Shown here one piece after another: positions 31,844 to 43,900 of a stretch of DNA of 64,000 nt. How positions within the stretch are numbered: the first letter of the stretch is position 1; each line of letters begins with the position of its first letter. Where the stretch lies: positions 554,828 through 618,827 of the forward strand of contig CACVBU010000590.1 of the NCBI GenBank assembly GCA_902728285.1, read 5' to 3'. A program made the translations under genes and the position numbers. Source of the DNA: Clytia hemisphaerica (taxonomy: Eukaryota; Cnidaria; Hydrozoa; Leptothecata; Clytiidae). The notes under the pieces are model-generated. The model searched no databases, was not told the DNA's origin, and saw nothing but the letters and a program-made list of their open reading frames with translations.

Positions 31844-33026
31844 TTAAAGACTGGGGAGTAACATATGAGAGTGAGTCAGTGTTTGATGTTGAATTCTTTT
31901 TTTGCCACAACAATTAAACAGTAATGTTTTGATTGAACCATGAAAATCAGGCACACGTAAAGCATATAGAAAAAAGTTCATCATCGAATTGATATAATGC
32001 ATGATTTTGGCAATGGATACAAGTCCAGTTGATGATTCGATTTTTGTAATCAGATATGGTGTTCCAAAATAATAACACATATTCAATGCGAAAAATGGTA
32101 ACCAAAATATCAAAAAAAGTCCAATTATTATCAAAAAATTTTTGGCAATTTGAATATCTCTATTCATACTATTGCTTGAAAACCTCCTGAATTGTACAGA
32201 TGTGTAAACGATAATAGAGTAACTGAAGACAATTACTATTGCTGGAAATATGAATGCGACCAAAAAAACAAGAGAGTATAAATTTTTTTATATCCTCCCA
32301 AAGAGTCTCAAACCAGCGGTTACTATACCAATACCCCAAACAATGGAAATGATAACGTAAAAGGGTAAGTTGTTTAGATTGCGATGCATCAAGGCAAACT
32401 TGACAGCCAACATTCTTTCAATACTGATTGCTGTTAGTGATAAAATTGAGGTTGTACCAAAGAGGACATCCAAACCAACGAGATATTCATAAATGACATG
32501 TCCATGTGTTATGAAATCTATAACCAAAGAACAACTTTGCTAGTTCACAAAATGTTTTTTATTTTGAGCAGTGAGAAAAATAAAGTTCAAAAATAAGTGA
32601 AATGCACATTGAACCCTAGAACGGAATATATTTCAAGACCAGCTTTATCCAGCTTTTCCCATCAGTATTTTATGTTGAAGAAATGTTGAATCCAGCTCAT
32701 CAATCTTTAGGAAAAACTTTCAAATATAATTTATACATATTTTTTAATAATTGAAGGACATACTGAGGAGAGACATAACCCAGACTGGAATCGAAAGTGC
32801 TCCAACCAATAAATCAGCAATCGCTAAGTTGATAATGAATAAATTGGTCTTTGTTCTCAGCCTTCTTGAACCCTTGAAATACGCCAAAATTACCATCAGG
32901 TTCACAATGATGACGGTGATGCTAATGAAGCATAATGCTTGGTTTACTCCCAGTTTTCGCGGTAAAAAACATTTATCTACCGCGGCGAGAAGAAACAGTA
33001 AAAGCACGGTCCAAAAAAAAGCTCAT
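31844..33026 (-). pseudogene. Class A (rhodopsin-like) GPCR with an in-frame stop
   Basis: Exon 33026 (or later) to 32764 encodes TM1 (ALCFISITVIIVNLMVILAY) and TM2 (LFIINLAIADLLVGALSIPV). The intron has donor CTCA|GTATGT and acceptor TTATAG. Exon 32517-31844 encodes TM3 (EYLVGLDVLFGTTSILSLTA), ISIERMLAVK (ERM for DRY), TM4 (PFYVIISIVWGIGIVTAGLR), TM5 (VAFIFPAIVIVFSYSIIVY), TM6 (IIIGLFLIFWLPFFALNMCY) and TM7 (IMHYINSMMNFFLYALRVPD, a variant NPxxY). A TAA at 32288-32290, in the same frame, interrupts the short TM4-TM5 loop. Asp is present at 3.32, but position 3.25 is Tyr, not Cys, and the loop has no Cys, so the usual disulfide is absent. The ATG at 33026 is one base out of frame across an eight-T run. 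It may be a pseudogene or carry sequence errors; the ligand is unknown. Confidence 0.82.
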
Positions 33027-34620
33027 ATTTGCATAAAACAAACTTAGCTCCAAAGCTTCCTCACAGGTTTATGGAAAAGGAACACTGGGATCGAGTTTAC
33101 TTTCATCCCTAATATGGTTAAAATAAAAGTCGCCATTCCGTCAGGATTGAAGCCTAAAAATCACGTCGCCTTACAGCCGTTATTTTTGGTATCAAGGATA
33201 TGAACACGAAAAAAAAGGAGCAACTTTTTAGGTCCCATAAGTGCATAGCAAACTCAAGATTCGGCTTAGATGCTCTTTAAAGCCATATCTTTCTCTTGAT
33301 ATACTGTGAGTACTCTTTAAGGCGACAGTTCGGTCAAAATATAAGGCAAAAACGTTAAGGTGACACATGAATGTCGCCCTAAGGAAAGTGTCACCTTAAG
33401 GTAGATATTTTCGATACGAAATGTCACCTTTAAGGCGAATTAATAATATACAAAAAAACTGTTTTTCTTACAGCCAAACCCATCAAGGGCGTTTTATGTA
33501 TTGAAGTAAAGCTTTTCTTATGTAATTTCATTCACATTTTCATTTAGACGAGTTCAGATTTCCAAATTCCTTGTCATTGTTGAGTAAACTACCAAAAATG
33601 GACCTTTTTTTGTCATATTAAAATATTTAAAGTCCAAATAATAGTCCTTGGGGGGCACTTTAGAAATCGATTATAGGACAACATTTTAGCGTTGAATTGA
33701 ATTTAAAGGAAATGTTTTTCGAAATAAACATATATATAAGGTGTTTACACCTTCACGGCGGGCCAGAATTGGACATAAAATGTTTAATTAAAGGCGAAAC
33801 CGCCCGTGGAGCATTGTGAGTATTTATTATTAATTCTAAAATGGTAGACATTGCGCGTCTTAAATACTGAGATGGCGCATTGTTTTTTTTTCCATAGAAA
33901 TTTGCCCGTTTTTCCGAAACTTCCGATTTTCCCGATAAATTTTGTTGTTTTAAAAACCGATTAGTTAACCGAAATGCGCAATTTGCCAAGATTCACCTCT
34001 ACAAAATTCTATCAAGGGACCCAGAAATTGTAACGTTGAGGCATTGAAAGGATAAAGTAAATATTGTTTAGAATAAAATAGTGAATTCAAGGATTTGTTA
34101 TGAAATCTCCCCTAGTTTTTTATGAATACATGACCGTTTTAAAAATGCATAAACCAAAAGAAAGGCTTCAAGAGATTGAGAACTATTTATTTTTGATATG
34201 CTTGCTTTTTCATGACTAGGGTCGAACCTACTCTGAGCATTTGTAAATCTTTATGATTTACCATGAAGGTAAGTATATGTACTCTGGCATTTATGGCTCA
34301 GAGGCCAGGGCATGATCAAGCAAGATTAAAAAAAGTAGTCAAAGAGCCAGGAGGGCAAAAAAGATAATAACACAATTTGAGGCACCTTTCTTGTGAGATG
34401 CCAAAATTGAAAATGTTTCTGAGTATGTACACATCATAAGATCTAAATATAAAGTAAAAAGTTCTAAAAAAATACCTAAGTAAATGTTATGTCTTAAAAT
34501 TGACAAATCTAAGGTCACAGGGTAGCTACAAAATCTATTCTCACAACACTCTGCACACTGCCATACAGTACGGTTGGACAGGATACGACCTAACCTGTTT
34601 TTATGTAAACATTGAAAACA
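33027..34620. other. No gene recognised; GTCGCCTTAAGG repeat text at 33310-33440
   Basis: Upstream region of the receptor. 33310-33440 holds four GTCGCC/GTCACCTTAAGG blocks resembling the tandem repeat at 4800-5215. The rest shows nothing recognisable. Confidence 0.5.
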
Positions 34621-34626
34621 CTGTAT

Positions 34627-34838
34627 GGTGCCATCCATATAGTATGTACGCAGCTGTGTACGCTTTTGCTAGACCCCCTCTCCCCCCTTCACTGCGCAGT
34701 GAAGGGGGGAGAGGGGGTCTAGCAAAAGCGTGCGTCTATTGTTTTTAAATGACGTGTTTTCTATTGTTCTATGCGTACAAGGGGGAGGGGTATCAAATAT
34801 TAGGAAAATTGTTGCGTACGTACTATATGGACGACCCC
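34627..34838. mobile_element. Foldback MITE with a perfect 72-bp palindrome
   Basis: Outer inverted ends CCATCCATATAGTATGTACG and GCGTACGTACTATATGGACG. Between them, 34660-34731 is an uninterrupted perfect palindrome centred on ACTGCGCAGT, with arms running through CTAGACCCCCTCTCCCCCC. Possible TAT duplication at both borders (34624-34626 and 34839-34841). Confidence 0.8.
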
Positions 34839-35217
34839 TATACAATTTACCAGTCTGGACATTGAAAATCCCACGGTACTATTCCAGCCTCCAGTAAAAA
34901 ATCTTGTGTTAAAGATGTTACAAGAAAATTGTTTTCCCGAATATCATAGAAAATTGAATCAAAATAAATCCAGAAAGAAAACCAGATTGCTCACAACGCA
35001 AGCATTCCTTCGGCCAATCACTCTCACGAAACGCGGACGACTGGACAGGTGTTTTCAGTAATTTTCAATACCAAATTGATTAAGCTTTTCACTTTATCGG
35101 TACGTAGTGCGAAAACAAGAATTCTTTTAAGAACGACCATCAAAAATTAAATTGAAGAATTGAAAAATCATGCGTAAACGATAAACTCTAAATAAAATAT
35201 TAACGGCAAGTACAAAA

Positions 35218-35270
35218 CGCCTACTACCTACTACTTAATACTTACTACCTACTACTTACTACCTACTGTA
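35218..35270. repeat. ACCTACTACTT microsatellite
   Basis: Imperfect repeats of CTACTACCTACTACTTA next to the duplicated segment that starts at 35312. Confidence 0.7.
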
Positions 35271-35311
35271 AAATAGCTCAAAACGGCTCGAAATTACCTT
35301 TAAAATATTCC

Positions 35312-35537
35312 AACATAGTAGCGAACGTTAAATCAATGATTATCATGTATTTCGTTTTAATCGTTCAATCAATGGTTTTAGTTGATTTAATGATCAAAAC
35401 TACGGAACTATGATAATACCGCTATACGGTTAAAAAGAAACCCGGGTATCTAACCCAAGGACACAAAGGGAAAGCAAAAAGTATACAGTAATTATAATTA
35501 TTATACCGTCAGCAGGTCAGTACAACATAAGTTACTT
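35312..35537. repeat. Direct repeat copy 1, running into the assembly gap
   Basis: Nearly identical to 38820-39031, beginning AACATAGTAGCGAACGTTAA and passing through CCCGGGTATCTAACCCAAGG. It is cut off by the run of N. Short related text (TTAAATCAATGATTATC) occurs inverted near 63660-63740. Confidence 0.8.
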
Positions 35538-36189
35538 NNNNNNNNNNNNNNNNNNNNNNNNNNNNNNNNNNNNNNNNNNNNNNNNNNNNNNNNNNNNNNN
35601 NNNNNNNNNNNNNNNNNNNNNNNNNNNNNNNNNNNNNNNNNNNNNNNNNNNNNNNNNNNNNNNNNNNNNNNNNNNNNNNNNNNNNNNNNNNNNNNNNNNN
35701 NNNNNNNNNNNNNNNNNNNNNNNNNNNNNNNNNNNNNNNNNNNNNNNNNNNNNNNNNNNNNNNNNNNNNNNNNNNNNNNNNNNNNNNNNNNNNNNNNNNN
35801 NNNNNNNNNNNNNNNNNNNNNNNNNNNNNNNNNNNNNNNNNNNNNNNNNNNNNNNNNNNNNNNNNNNNNNNNNNNNNNNNNNNNNNNNNNNNNNNNNNNN
35901 NNNNNNNNNNNNNNNNNNNNNNNNNNNNNNNNNNNNNNNNNNNNNNNNNNNNNNNNNNNNNNNNNNNNNNNNNNNNNNNNNNNNNNNNNNNNNNNNNNNN
36001 NNNNNNNNNNNNNNNNNNNNNNNNNNNNNNNNNNNNNNNNNNNNNNNNNNNNNNNNNNNNNNNNNNNNNNNNNNNNNNNNNNNNNNNNNNNNNNNNNNNN
36101 NNNNNNNNNNNNNNNNNNNNNNNNNNNNNNNNNNNNNNNNNNNNNNNNNNNNNNNNNNNNNNNNNNNNNNNNNNNNNNNNNNNNNNNNN
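35538..36189. other. Assembly gap (652 N)
   Basis: No sequence. The gap starts inside a repeat that recurs 3.3 kb downstream, so a collapsed or misjoined repeat is possible. The 5' exons of the lysine-rich gene may lie in it. Confidence 0.99.
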
Positions 36190-36474
36190 GTACTAAATTA
36201 TAATTTGAGCCAAGGAAAAATCCACAAATTCTTCAAAAACATGCTTTGCTCTAACGTCCAAATCTCAAGATTCTATTCCCATTGAATTCAGTTGTTTTTC
36301 TTACGGTTTATTCTTGATTAATACATTCTTTGAATTTTATTTTGTTCAATAAAGTATTCCCATAACGCCAAGTCATCCAATTGAATCGTGAATTTTTGGA
36401 AACCGGTGTATTGCCACCCAATAAACATTTGAACGTTCTTTTCTGAAAAAATTTAAAATACAAAATACCTCACC

Positions 36475-36713
36475 TACCTTTAGTGAATTAATTCTTGCGT
36501 GGATTTTATTTCACGAATCGAAAATCTTAAACTTTTCGTGTGGATTAAAGTTCGCGAATCAGCCTCTTTTTCACCTAATTTCTTCATTCTCCTAGGAATT
36601 ACGGCCAAAACTCGGATTTTAAATTTTCCGCGAGGACTAAGTTTCGCGAAAAGGGCCAAAATTCGCGAAAATCGCCAAAATTAATCCACATCAAATTTAA
36701 TCCACTTAAGGTA
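36475..36713. mobile_element. TA-flanked MITE, TACCTTAAGG family
   Basis: Starts TACCTTTAGTGAATTAATTC and ends TTTAATCCACTTAAGGTA, with internal TTTCGCGAA and TTCGCGAAA motifs in both orientations. Confidence 0.7.
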
Positions 36714-36796
36714 TTACGTGTTAAAGAATATATAACGATTACTTTACTAAATACCTTACCCTCATTTTTTCCATTTTTAGCCCGGCTCTAATTTAG

Positions 36797-38922
36797 TTCC
36801 AATCCTCTACGCTGGCCCTTATCACAGGAAAAAATTTTCGATTTCCAAGGTTGGCGAGTGACTGTTCACAAAAACAAAAACCTTTTTTAAGATCTCTTTT
36901 TCCCACACCTCTGTCATCACTTTTTGCGGATGAAGATCGCAGTCAGAATTCGAGCCAAGAAGAAGAAAGGTTATCAATCAAAAATGAAGATTCGAGCGAA
37001 AAGAGGCTAACTGCGAAGAGTGAATTCAAGAAATCAAAGAAGCCAAAACTTGCAGAATCAAATAGAGCTGATGATAAAACAGACACCAAATCTACCACTT
37101 CAATGCAAAACACCTTGGGAGAACCTGAACAAATGAAAACAAGTTCTTTGAACGAACAAACAGATTCTGACACTTTGAAGAAACAAGCTCCCGTTGCAAA
37201 TGCATTAGAATCAAAAGTGTTGACTGAATCGGAACTTCATGCTGATCAAATGATTAAAAAGTGAGTATCATTATATTCTGTGAAGGTATATACATTTCGG
37301 CGCATCTCTAATTCGACGTTCTACTATTTGATACACTCCGATATTCGATAATATTGAAAGTCATCGTCAACAAGAAACTCTTATAAACGACGCTCTGCTA
37401 TTCGATGAAAATCCAAATCCCCTTGAAAATCGAATTAGAGAGGGTCAATTGTATATTATTATTTGATTGTTTTTGTTCTTTTTATTTCAACTACGCGCGA
37501 TAAGTATTATAATACATAATCTAAGATTTGACTTTATTTACCTAAAATTTGAAAAAATATGGAAACTTTTTTGTTAAAACGAACATTTTATCGGCTTAAA
37601 TCATAAACTTTCTGTAGACCTTTTGATAAGACAGTAACTTCAAAAATAACGATGAAAGATTTTGATGAAACCCAGACAAGGGGGAGGGTGTTGAAAGGTT
37701 GAATTCCCTACCTAAGGGGGTCTGAATTTTCAAATGTATTTCCTAATGGGGTTACCACTAAGGGGGTACTTCCTACCCAAAAGGGGGGTCTCTAGAAATT
37801 ATGCTTATCTCAGTTCTGACAAAGAATGCTTAAACTTGTCTTTAATCTCTTAGATATATCGGTCAAGATAGAGTCGTTGCCTTACTGGACACTCCAGAGG
37901 AAGCTGAGAAGAAAAGATTGAAAGCTGAGATGACCGAGAAACTAAAGAAAGAAAAAGCTGCGGAGAGAACGAAAAAGAAGGCGCAGAAAGGTTTGGAACG
38001 TCAGAAAGTAAAGAATCAAAAAGCTGAAAAGAAACGACTGTCTCTGGAGAAGAAAAACGAGAAAGTAAAAGCAAAGAAATTTGTGAGCGCTCAGAACGAT
38101 GGATCGAACAAGGAGGTAGTTCAAGTGAAAACTAAAGAAACTAAGCCGAAAAATGTTGCGGAAAAGACTGAGACCGAATCTAAAGCGGAGTTGGACGACT
38201 TTGAAGATGCAGTTAAGAATAAGTTGGCAGCTAAGAAGGTACCAGCCAATGAGAATATTGCTTATGGCGAAGTAGTATCTGAGAAGCAGGAAACGACCGA
38301 TGTTGACATGGTGTCTGACAATCCTACGGAGGATGAAACGACGGGAGATAAAGTAAAGGATGAGCAACAAGCAATAACAACTGATCAGAGAGCTTCTGAA
38401 GTTCCGGAGAAAGAAAAGGTCACAAAAGTCATATCAGAAGAACAGAAGGGCAGCAAGAGCGACACTGAAGCTATAGCAAAGGCTGCCAAATTACCAAAAG
38501 TTAAAGCAGACACTAAGACATCTGACGGCAAGAAAGAGAAGAAATCCATTGACAAACCTTCAAAAAAACAAAAAGCTGAAAAGAAAACTCCAAAGCCGAG
38601 CGAGAAAACGATATCCGAAGAAAAACCTAAAAAAAAGAAGGTCCCAAAACTGACCAAACCTACGCTTCCTGCTATTGGTGGCGACGTCAAAAAGCCAGCG
38701 ACGGGGGATCTGACTTCTTCCGCAGGTGTCATCAAGCCGAAGTTTAAAGCACCTAAAAAGAAATCCTTAGGTTTCCAAGCACCAACGAAAGCTACGAAAC
38801 AATCATCAGGCGAGAAAAGCAACATAGTAGCGAACGTTAAATCAATGATTATCATGTTTTTCGTTTTAATCGTTCAATCAATGGTTTTAGTTGATTTAAT
38901 GATCAAAACTACGGAACTATGA
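36797..38922 (+). CDS. Lysine/glutamate-rich protein, partial, with repeat-derived C-terminus
   Basis: Two exons, 36797 (or 36781) to 37260 and 37854 to 38922, joined in phase 2 (donor AAAAA|GTGAGT, acceptor TCTCTTAG). No in-frame ATG starts the first exon, so 5' exons are missing, perhaps in the gap. Residues include LRSLFPTPLSSLFADEDRS, then YIGQDRVVALLDTPEEAEKK, then a long charged coiled-coil-like stretch (TEKLKKEKAAERTKKKAQKG) and Lys/Pro-rich blocks (KPKKKKVPKLTKPTLPAIGG, IKPKFKAPKKKSLGFQAP). This composition suits a nuclear or nucleolar protein; no domain is recognised. From 38821 the frame runs into the dispersed repeat, adding a hydrophobic tail (SMIIMFFVLIVQSMVLVDLM) before the stop. 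A different frame of the first exon (LYAGPYHRKKFSISKVGE) is also open and could be the true one at its start. Confidence 0.6.
37301..37440. mobile_element. Small intronic inverted-repeat element
   Basis: CTCTAATTCGA at the left and TCGAATTAGAG at the right, with TATTCGAT motifs between. It lies in the intron of the lysine-rich gene. Confidence 0.5.
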
Positions 38923-39031
38923 TAATACCGCTATACGGTTAAAAAGAAACCCGGGTATCTAACCCAAGGACACAAAGGGAAAGCAAAAAGTATACAGTAA
39001 TTATTATACCGTCAGTACAACTTATAACTTA
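38820..39031. repeat. Direct repeat copy 2, fused to the lysine-rich gene
   Basis: Second copy of the segment at 35312-35537. Similarity starts abruptly inside the coding frame after KQSSGEKS and continues past the stop codon through ACGGTTAAAAAGAAACCCGG. Confidence 0.8.
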
Positions 39032-39480
39032 TCTTATTTGCTGGATGAAATAAAATCAAGATAACAAAGTTTTATCCATTGTTGCACAACTTGTTGTCTT
39101 GATTTGAACTTTCTATCTAAAATTAAAATGGCTACCTTCAAATTGAATTTCTTTTAAACATACAGGAACAGATAGTTAAATACAACATATTATTACTTAT
39201 TTATGGCAGAAAATAATGATGGTGAGCAGCAGTGTTCCTCACAGCCATCACCGTCAAAGCGACCAAGAAAGACAAGTAAGTAGTTTCTTCTTTGTGTTCA
39301 ACATTTTCATTTGTCACATTTTGTGAAAATGAGGCGTCGAGTGGTGGAAAAACAAGTTTTTGTGATTGTTTTTTAACGCCCAGTCAGCACTTTCACCTTG
39401 AACTGACTGCCAAGTGAACCGCTGCGAGTGGGAATCAAACCTCAGTCCACAGTCCACAGTGCCTAATTTTTATGCATATC

Positions 39481-40231
39481 CAGGGGATGTCAATCGAAAA
39501 TTTCGATTGTCGAACCAATCGAACTCTTTAACCAAACACCAAAACCAATCGAACTGATTGGTCAAATCAATTGAACTCAATCGAAGTGATTGATCGGACA
39601 ATCGAACCCAATCGAATATTGACATTTTTTTCTCGGTTGATTGGTTTCATTTCACTTCGATCGAGCTCGATTGATTCGATCGATCAATTCAATTGAGTTC
39701 GATTGGTTTCGATTGAGTTCGATTGGTTTTGATTGAATCGGATTGCCTTCGATTAAGTTTCCTTTTTGTGCTTGAGGATTAAAGTCCGAGCAATAACGCT
39801 GTGATCGTCTCCTTTCTACCCTTATCGGCTCCCTTTACGTCAGCTCTTATTGGCGTTATTTTTTCGTCGCTGCCACGTATAATAAATAAGGGCCAGCAAT
39901 AAAGGGGCCGGCGTAAAAAGGGCCAACGAGGTAAATAGTCTAGATCTATTCCTTCTACGCTATGACAATGAAAGCCTAGATTTAAGTCTAAGCCAATCGG
40001 AAACGATTGATCGAATCAACTGAACCCGATCAAACTCAATTGAAGTAATCGATCGGACAATCGAGCCCAATCGAAATTTTACATTTTTTACGACTTTGAT
40101 TGATTTCGATTGTCCGAACGATCACTTCGATTGGGTTCGATCGATTCAATCAATCATTTCGATTGAGTTCGATTGAGTTCGATTGATTCGATTGACAATC
40201 AAATTCAATTGTGTTCGATTGACATCCCCTG
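39481..40231. mobile_element. 751-bp hAT-like MITE made of CGATTG motifs
   Basis: Begins CAGGGGATGTCAATCGAAAA and ends TTCGATTGACATCCCCTG. The flanks TGCATATC and GGCATAAT match at 5 of 8 positions, compatible with an old 8-bp duplication. Both halves are dense in (T/A)TCGATTG(A/G)(G/T)TTCGATTG and its complement, so the whole can fold. An insertion-like block without the motif sits at 39780-39960. Confidence 0.75.
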
Positions 40232-40296
40232 GGCATAATGCATTTACAAGCATTTACCACTGAAAGGCATGATAGTAGATTGTGATCTGATATTAC

Positions 40297-40575
40297 CAGA
40301 CAGTGCCAATCGAACAACTTGGAACAAAAATCGCAATCGAACCAATCAAACGTAATCGAACGCAATGGAATAATTGCGATTCGATTATCGTTGACTATGT
40401 TCCATTGGTTCGATTACGATTATGTTCGCTGAGTAAGCGAAGCAATCGAACGGCAAATCCTGGGTAATATTCAATTGCGATTCGATTGCGTTCGACAATC
40501 GAATTGCAATTATTCAATTGTGTTCAATTGCATTCAATTGATTCGGCGTTTGATTTGTTCGGTTGACACCGTCTG
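40297..40575. mobile_element. 279-bp CGATTG-family hAT-like MITE with 8-bp duplication
   Basis: Begins CAGACAGTGCCAATCGAACA and ends GTTCGGTTGACACCGTCTG. Flanks GATATTAC (40289-40296) and GATATTAT (40576-40583) match at 7 of 8 positions, a good hAT-type target duplication. Confidence 0.8.
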
Positions 40576-40753
40576 GATATTATGAGATTAAAGTCAATAT
40601 ATCAATCAAGATTAACTCAAATCAAAACACATACTGTAACAAAAATTCACTTTCGTTTTAAATGTACATATATTGCTATATTGACAGCTATATTCCTTAA
40701 AAAAACAGTGCAAAGGTTTATGATGGCAGATAGTGCAAATGTACTGGAGATCA

Positions 40754-40957
40754 GGTAACTTGCATCAGTGGAGGCTATATGCATAGCCTTTAAATGAATG
40801 ACCTGGCTGGTCATTGAAATATAAAATTAAATCAAAACAAATGGTAGAGTAGTGCTGCGAGCAGAGCTGGTTAGTTCATTTGTTTTGAAATTTTGCTGCT
40901 TTGATTGATCAGTCATTTGATGGCTATGCAAGTTTCCCTCCACTGATGCAAGTTACC
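40754..40957. mobile_element. GGTAACTTGCATCAG MITE, copy 1
   Basis: Left GGTAACTTGCATCAGTGGAG and right CTCCACTGATGCAAGTTACC are exact inverted ends. The interior includes ATGACCTGGCTGGTCATT and CGAGCAGAGCTGG. A second copy lies at 61848-62060. Confidence 0.82.
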
Positions 40958-40959
40958 CG

Positions 40960-43900
40960 ACTTCACGATATCACCTTTCCATGGTACTCTCTTTTAAGGT
41001 ACACATCAATAGTTGAATTACGTTTATTTGATTAATGATGACCATTACTGCATATATAAAACCCCATACTGTGTCGTAAAGTTTGAGAATGTTTGTTTGC
41101 TAACTCGCTTTTTTGAATTATATACAAGCTCTTTATACCGTCGAAAGTGTACATGTGCTTCTCTCATACTTTGCACGGTTTTACCAATCGCCTATGTACA
41201 TTTTAAGACGAAGGAATTTTTGTAGTTTAGATTGTAATTGATCACATGTTTAAATCTGAAACAGAGATTAATTTGTGACTGGAATTTTGAGTAAACAAGG
41301 AAAAAGTGAGTAAAGTATGGCAGAAAAGTGCAATATATCCCTTCGATGTATGATAGATATGAACGTGAGAACTTTGATCGAAAACAAAAAAATCCAAAAT
41401 ATTTGTTTACCTCAACAAAAGCAATAGACGATATCTGGTCTGTATAAACATAAAACCGATATCTCATCTAAAAAATGAGAGTTTTATGTATTAAATTAAC
41501 AAGAATGATTTAATAATTATTATAATGTCCAATCTTAATTAACCACAAAAAATTTGTCCAAGAAACCTGAACTTTTCTAAGAGGTCAAGAGCCCGAAAGC
41601 TCTATTCAATCTAAAGATTAATTAAAAATCTCTAAGTTATATTAACCTCCTTAAAAACATAATTTTATGGAACTAATCATATACCAATTTTTCGAATTTA
41701 AAAATCAACTTGTTGGTCAATAAATTTCTATTAGTTTTTGCAAACTAATAGAAAAAAGATGAAGAAAAATGTGCATGATGTGCCTGTTAAATGATGCCCT
41801 ACTCAAAGCTCTAAAGTCTCTGCACACTAATTACTGTCGTACTTTGGGAATATAATATTGTCAGTTTGCTAACTTTCCTGTTGTCATACTTTGCAGAAGT
41901 TCCTTGAATTTTAATCAAACACTCGGATTTTTTAAGACGTCTTGATTACATGATATGACATGAGATTGATATTGGATAAATGATTTGCATCGATTTAAAA
42001 ATCGCAATGATAATCAGGTTTTGTCTATTATATTTTTAGTAATTTTATTGGGTGATAATGCTAATCTATCATTATCAGTTATCTGATCATGATTGCTGGT
42101 CAAGAATTATAATTTCAGAATTTTTTTAAGTTGTAACGCGGATTTCTGAAAGCTATTCATGTATAAAGTATAAACAGTGGCAAATAGGGCATATTATGTT
42201 AAAACAAATTTCAATCATTAGAATTGATTATTGATATATTATATTGATTAGTTATCAATTGCTAACAATAACACAGCTAGATAACAATCAATTATATACT
42301 GTAAAGGACAAGAAAAAACATATCATCCATGTAGCATTATGTTGATGTTTATTAAAACCAAGAAGTTTGTTTTGCCTTGGATAGGCTTCTTTTGAAACAA
42401 AGTATTTAGTTCCTTGGAAATTCTAAAAGATTTGCAAAGAAAGCATGTTTTCACCATTCTTTTGCCACTAACTACTACTATTGACTTATACCTGGCTTAC
42501 AGATAGAAATTGTAGGTTTGCTTTTGTTAATACTTAAAGCAGTGCTCACAAGACAAGTTAAACCCTCTAATGACAAGCAGGGGTAGATCTACACCCTAGA
42601 TAATTTTATCAATTGATCATATGTAGTTTATATCAAACTTCGAAAATAAAAATAATTGACAACATGCATTTATCATATTGTTCTCTATTTTTCTATTTCT
42701 CCATTTTCCTTAACAGCTCATGGATAGCATCATCTTAATCACTAAACATTGTTTTAACTGAATGGATTTGAAAAATTATTATTTTCCTGTCAGAGGTATA
42801 TTCCCATGGAATTTGAAGGTTTCAAAACCTAAAATTACAAAATCTTGCTACACCTCACTTTGTTTAGTCTTGGTTTGATGAACAAATTGTGGCAGTTAAC
42901 ACCATCATTTAAACTAAGAAACCCAAGAAAAATCAGAGATTGCTTTGAACTCAGAGATCTGCTGAACTGGTTGGTATATTTTGTTTGTGGGGACAATGAA
43001 CTTAATTTTGTCATCATACAGAAAGAATTTTCTCCTGTTCAAACTTTTCAACTGCATTTTATTACAAAAAACTTTTGAAAGTTTAATTTAGTAAGCTTGT
43101 TGTCTGTTATTTTAAATCATGCATTTTTCCCTTTTTTTTGATCATCAGTCTAGGATCTACAGCTGCCAAGACCAAAACAAACATGAATGAAAGAAGAATA
43201 TCAAATACTGGTAATGGCGTTACATTATTTTATGCACTGGGTAATATTGAGGTACCTAAATCTAATAGAGTTGTGTGTCTTGTATGTATTGAATTACCAC
43301 TCTTCTTGTTATTTTCTTCGTCATCACTGCTGCAGCTGAGAAGTTTTGATATTGATGCCAGAAAATTCAAACTGCAAATTGCAGAAAAATGGACACCACG
43401 ATAATGAGAATTAAATGACATAATCCACAAAGTGATACAACAAGTCGGTATCATATCATACTTCTGAGACAATTAGGAAAAAACATTGTTTCAAAACTTT
43501 CACGTTATAGACTCATGTAAGATCAAATCCACCCTCTAAAAAGGGAAAAACTGCAACAAAACATTTTGTTTATAATGTACAGAGTATAACGATCAACTTT
43601 TTTATTTATTTCAGTGATAGTGGTTAGCACCGCCTTCTTAACTTTCAAACAAAAAAGAAGAAGAAGTCATGTTGAAAGCTCAGTCCTGCCAGAGAATATT
43701 GGGATTTGCTGAGGAAGAATATTTGGGGACACAGGCTAGGAATGGTTATAACCATTGTAATGTGTGTGTGATCGCTGGTGATTTTATGAATGGTGGATTG
43801 TCACAAATCATTTTGTCAGTATGTACGATGTCTTCCACTTGGCAAATCCATTTCATGCTAGCTTGCCTCTGGGTAGTACCTAGATTTCTGGAATGTTGGA

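Noticed and set aside
34339-34638. Cysteine-rich minus-strand frame (CFQCLHKN, CAECCENRFC) resembling a zinc finger
   Set aside because: It overlaps the left arm of the palindromic MITE and continues into hydrophobic AT-rich text; no exon borders support it.
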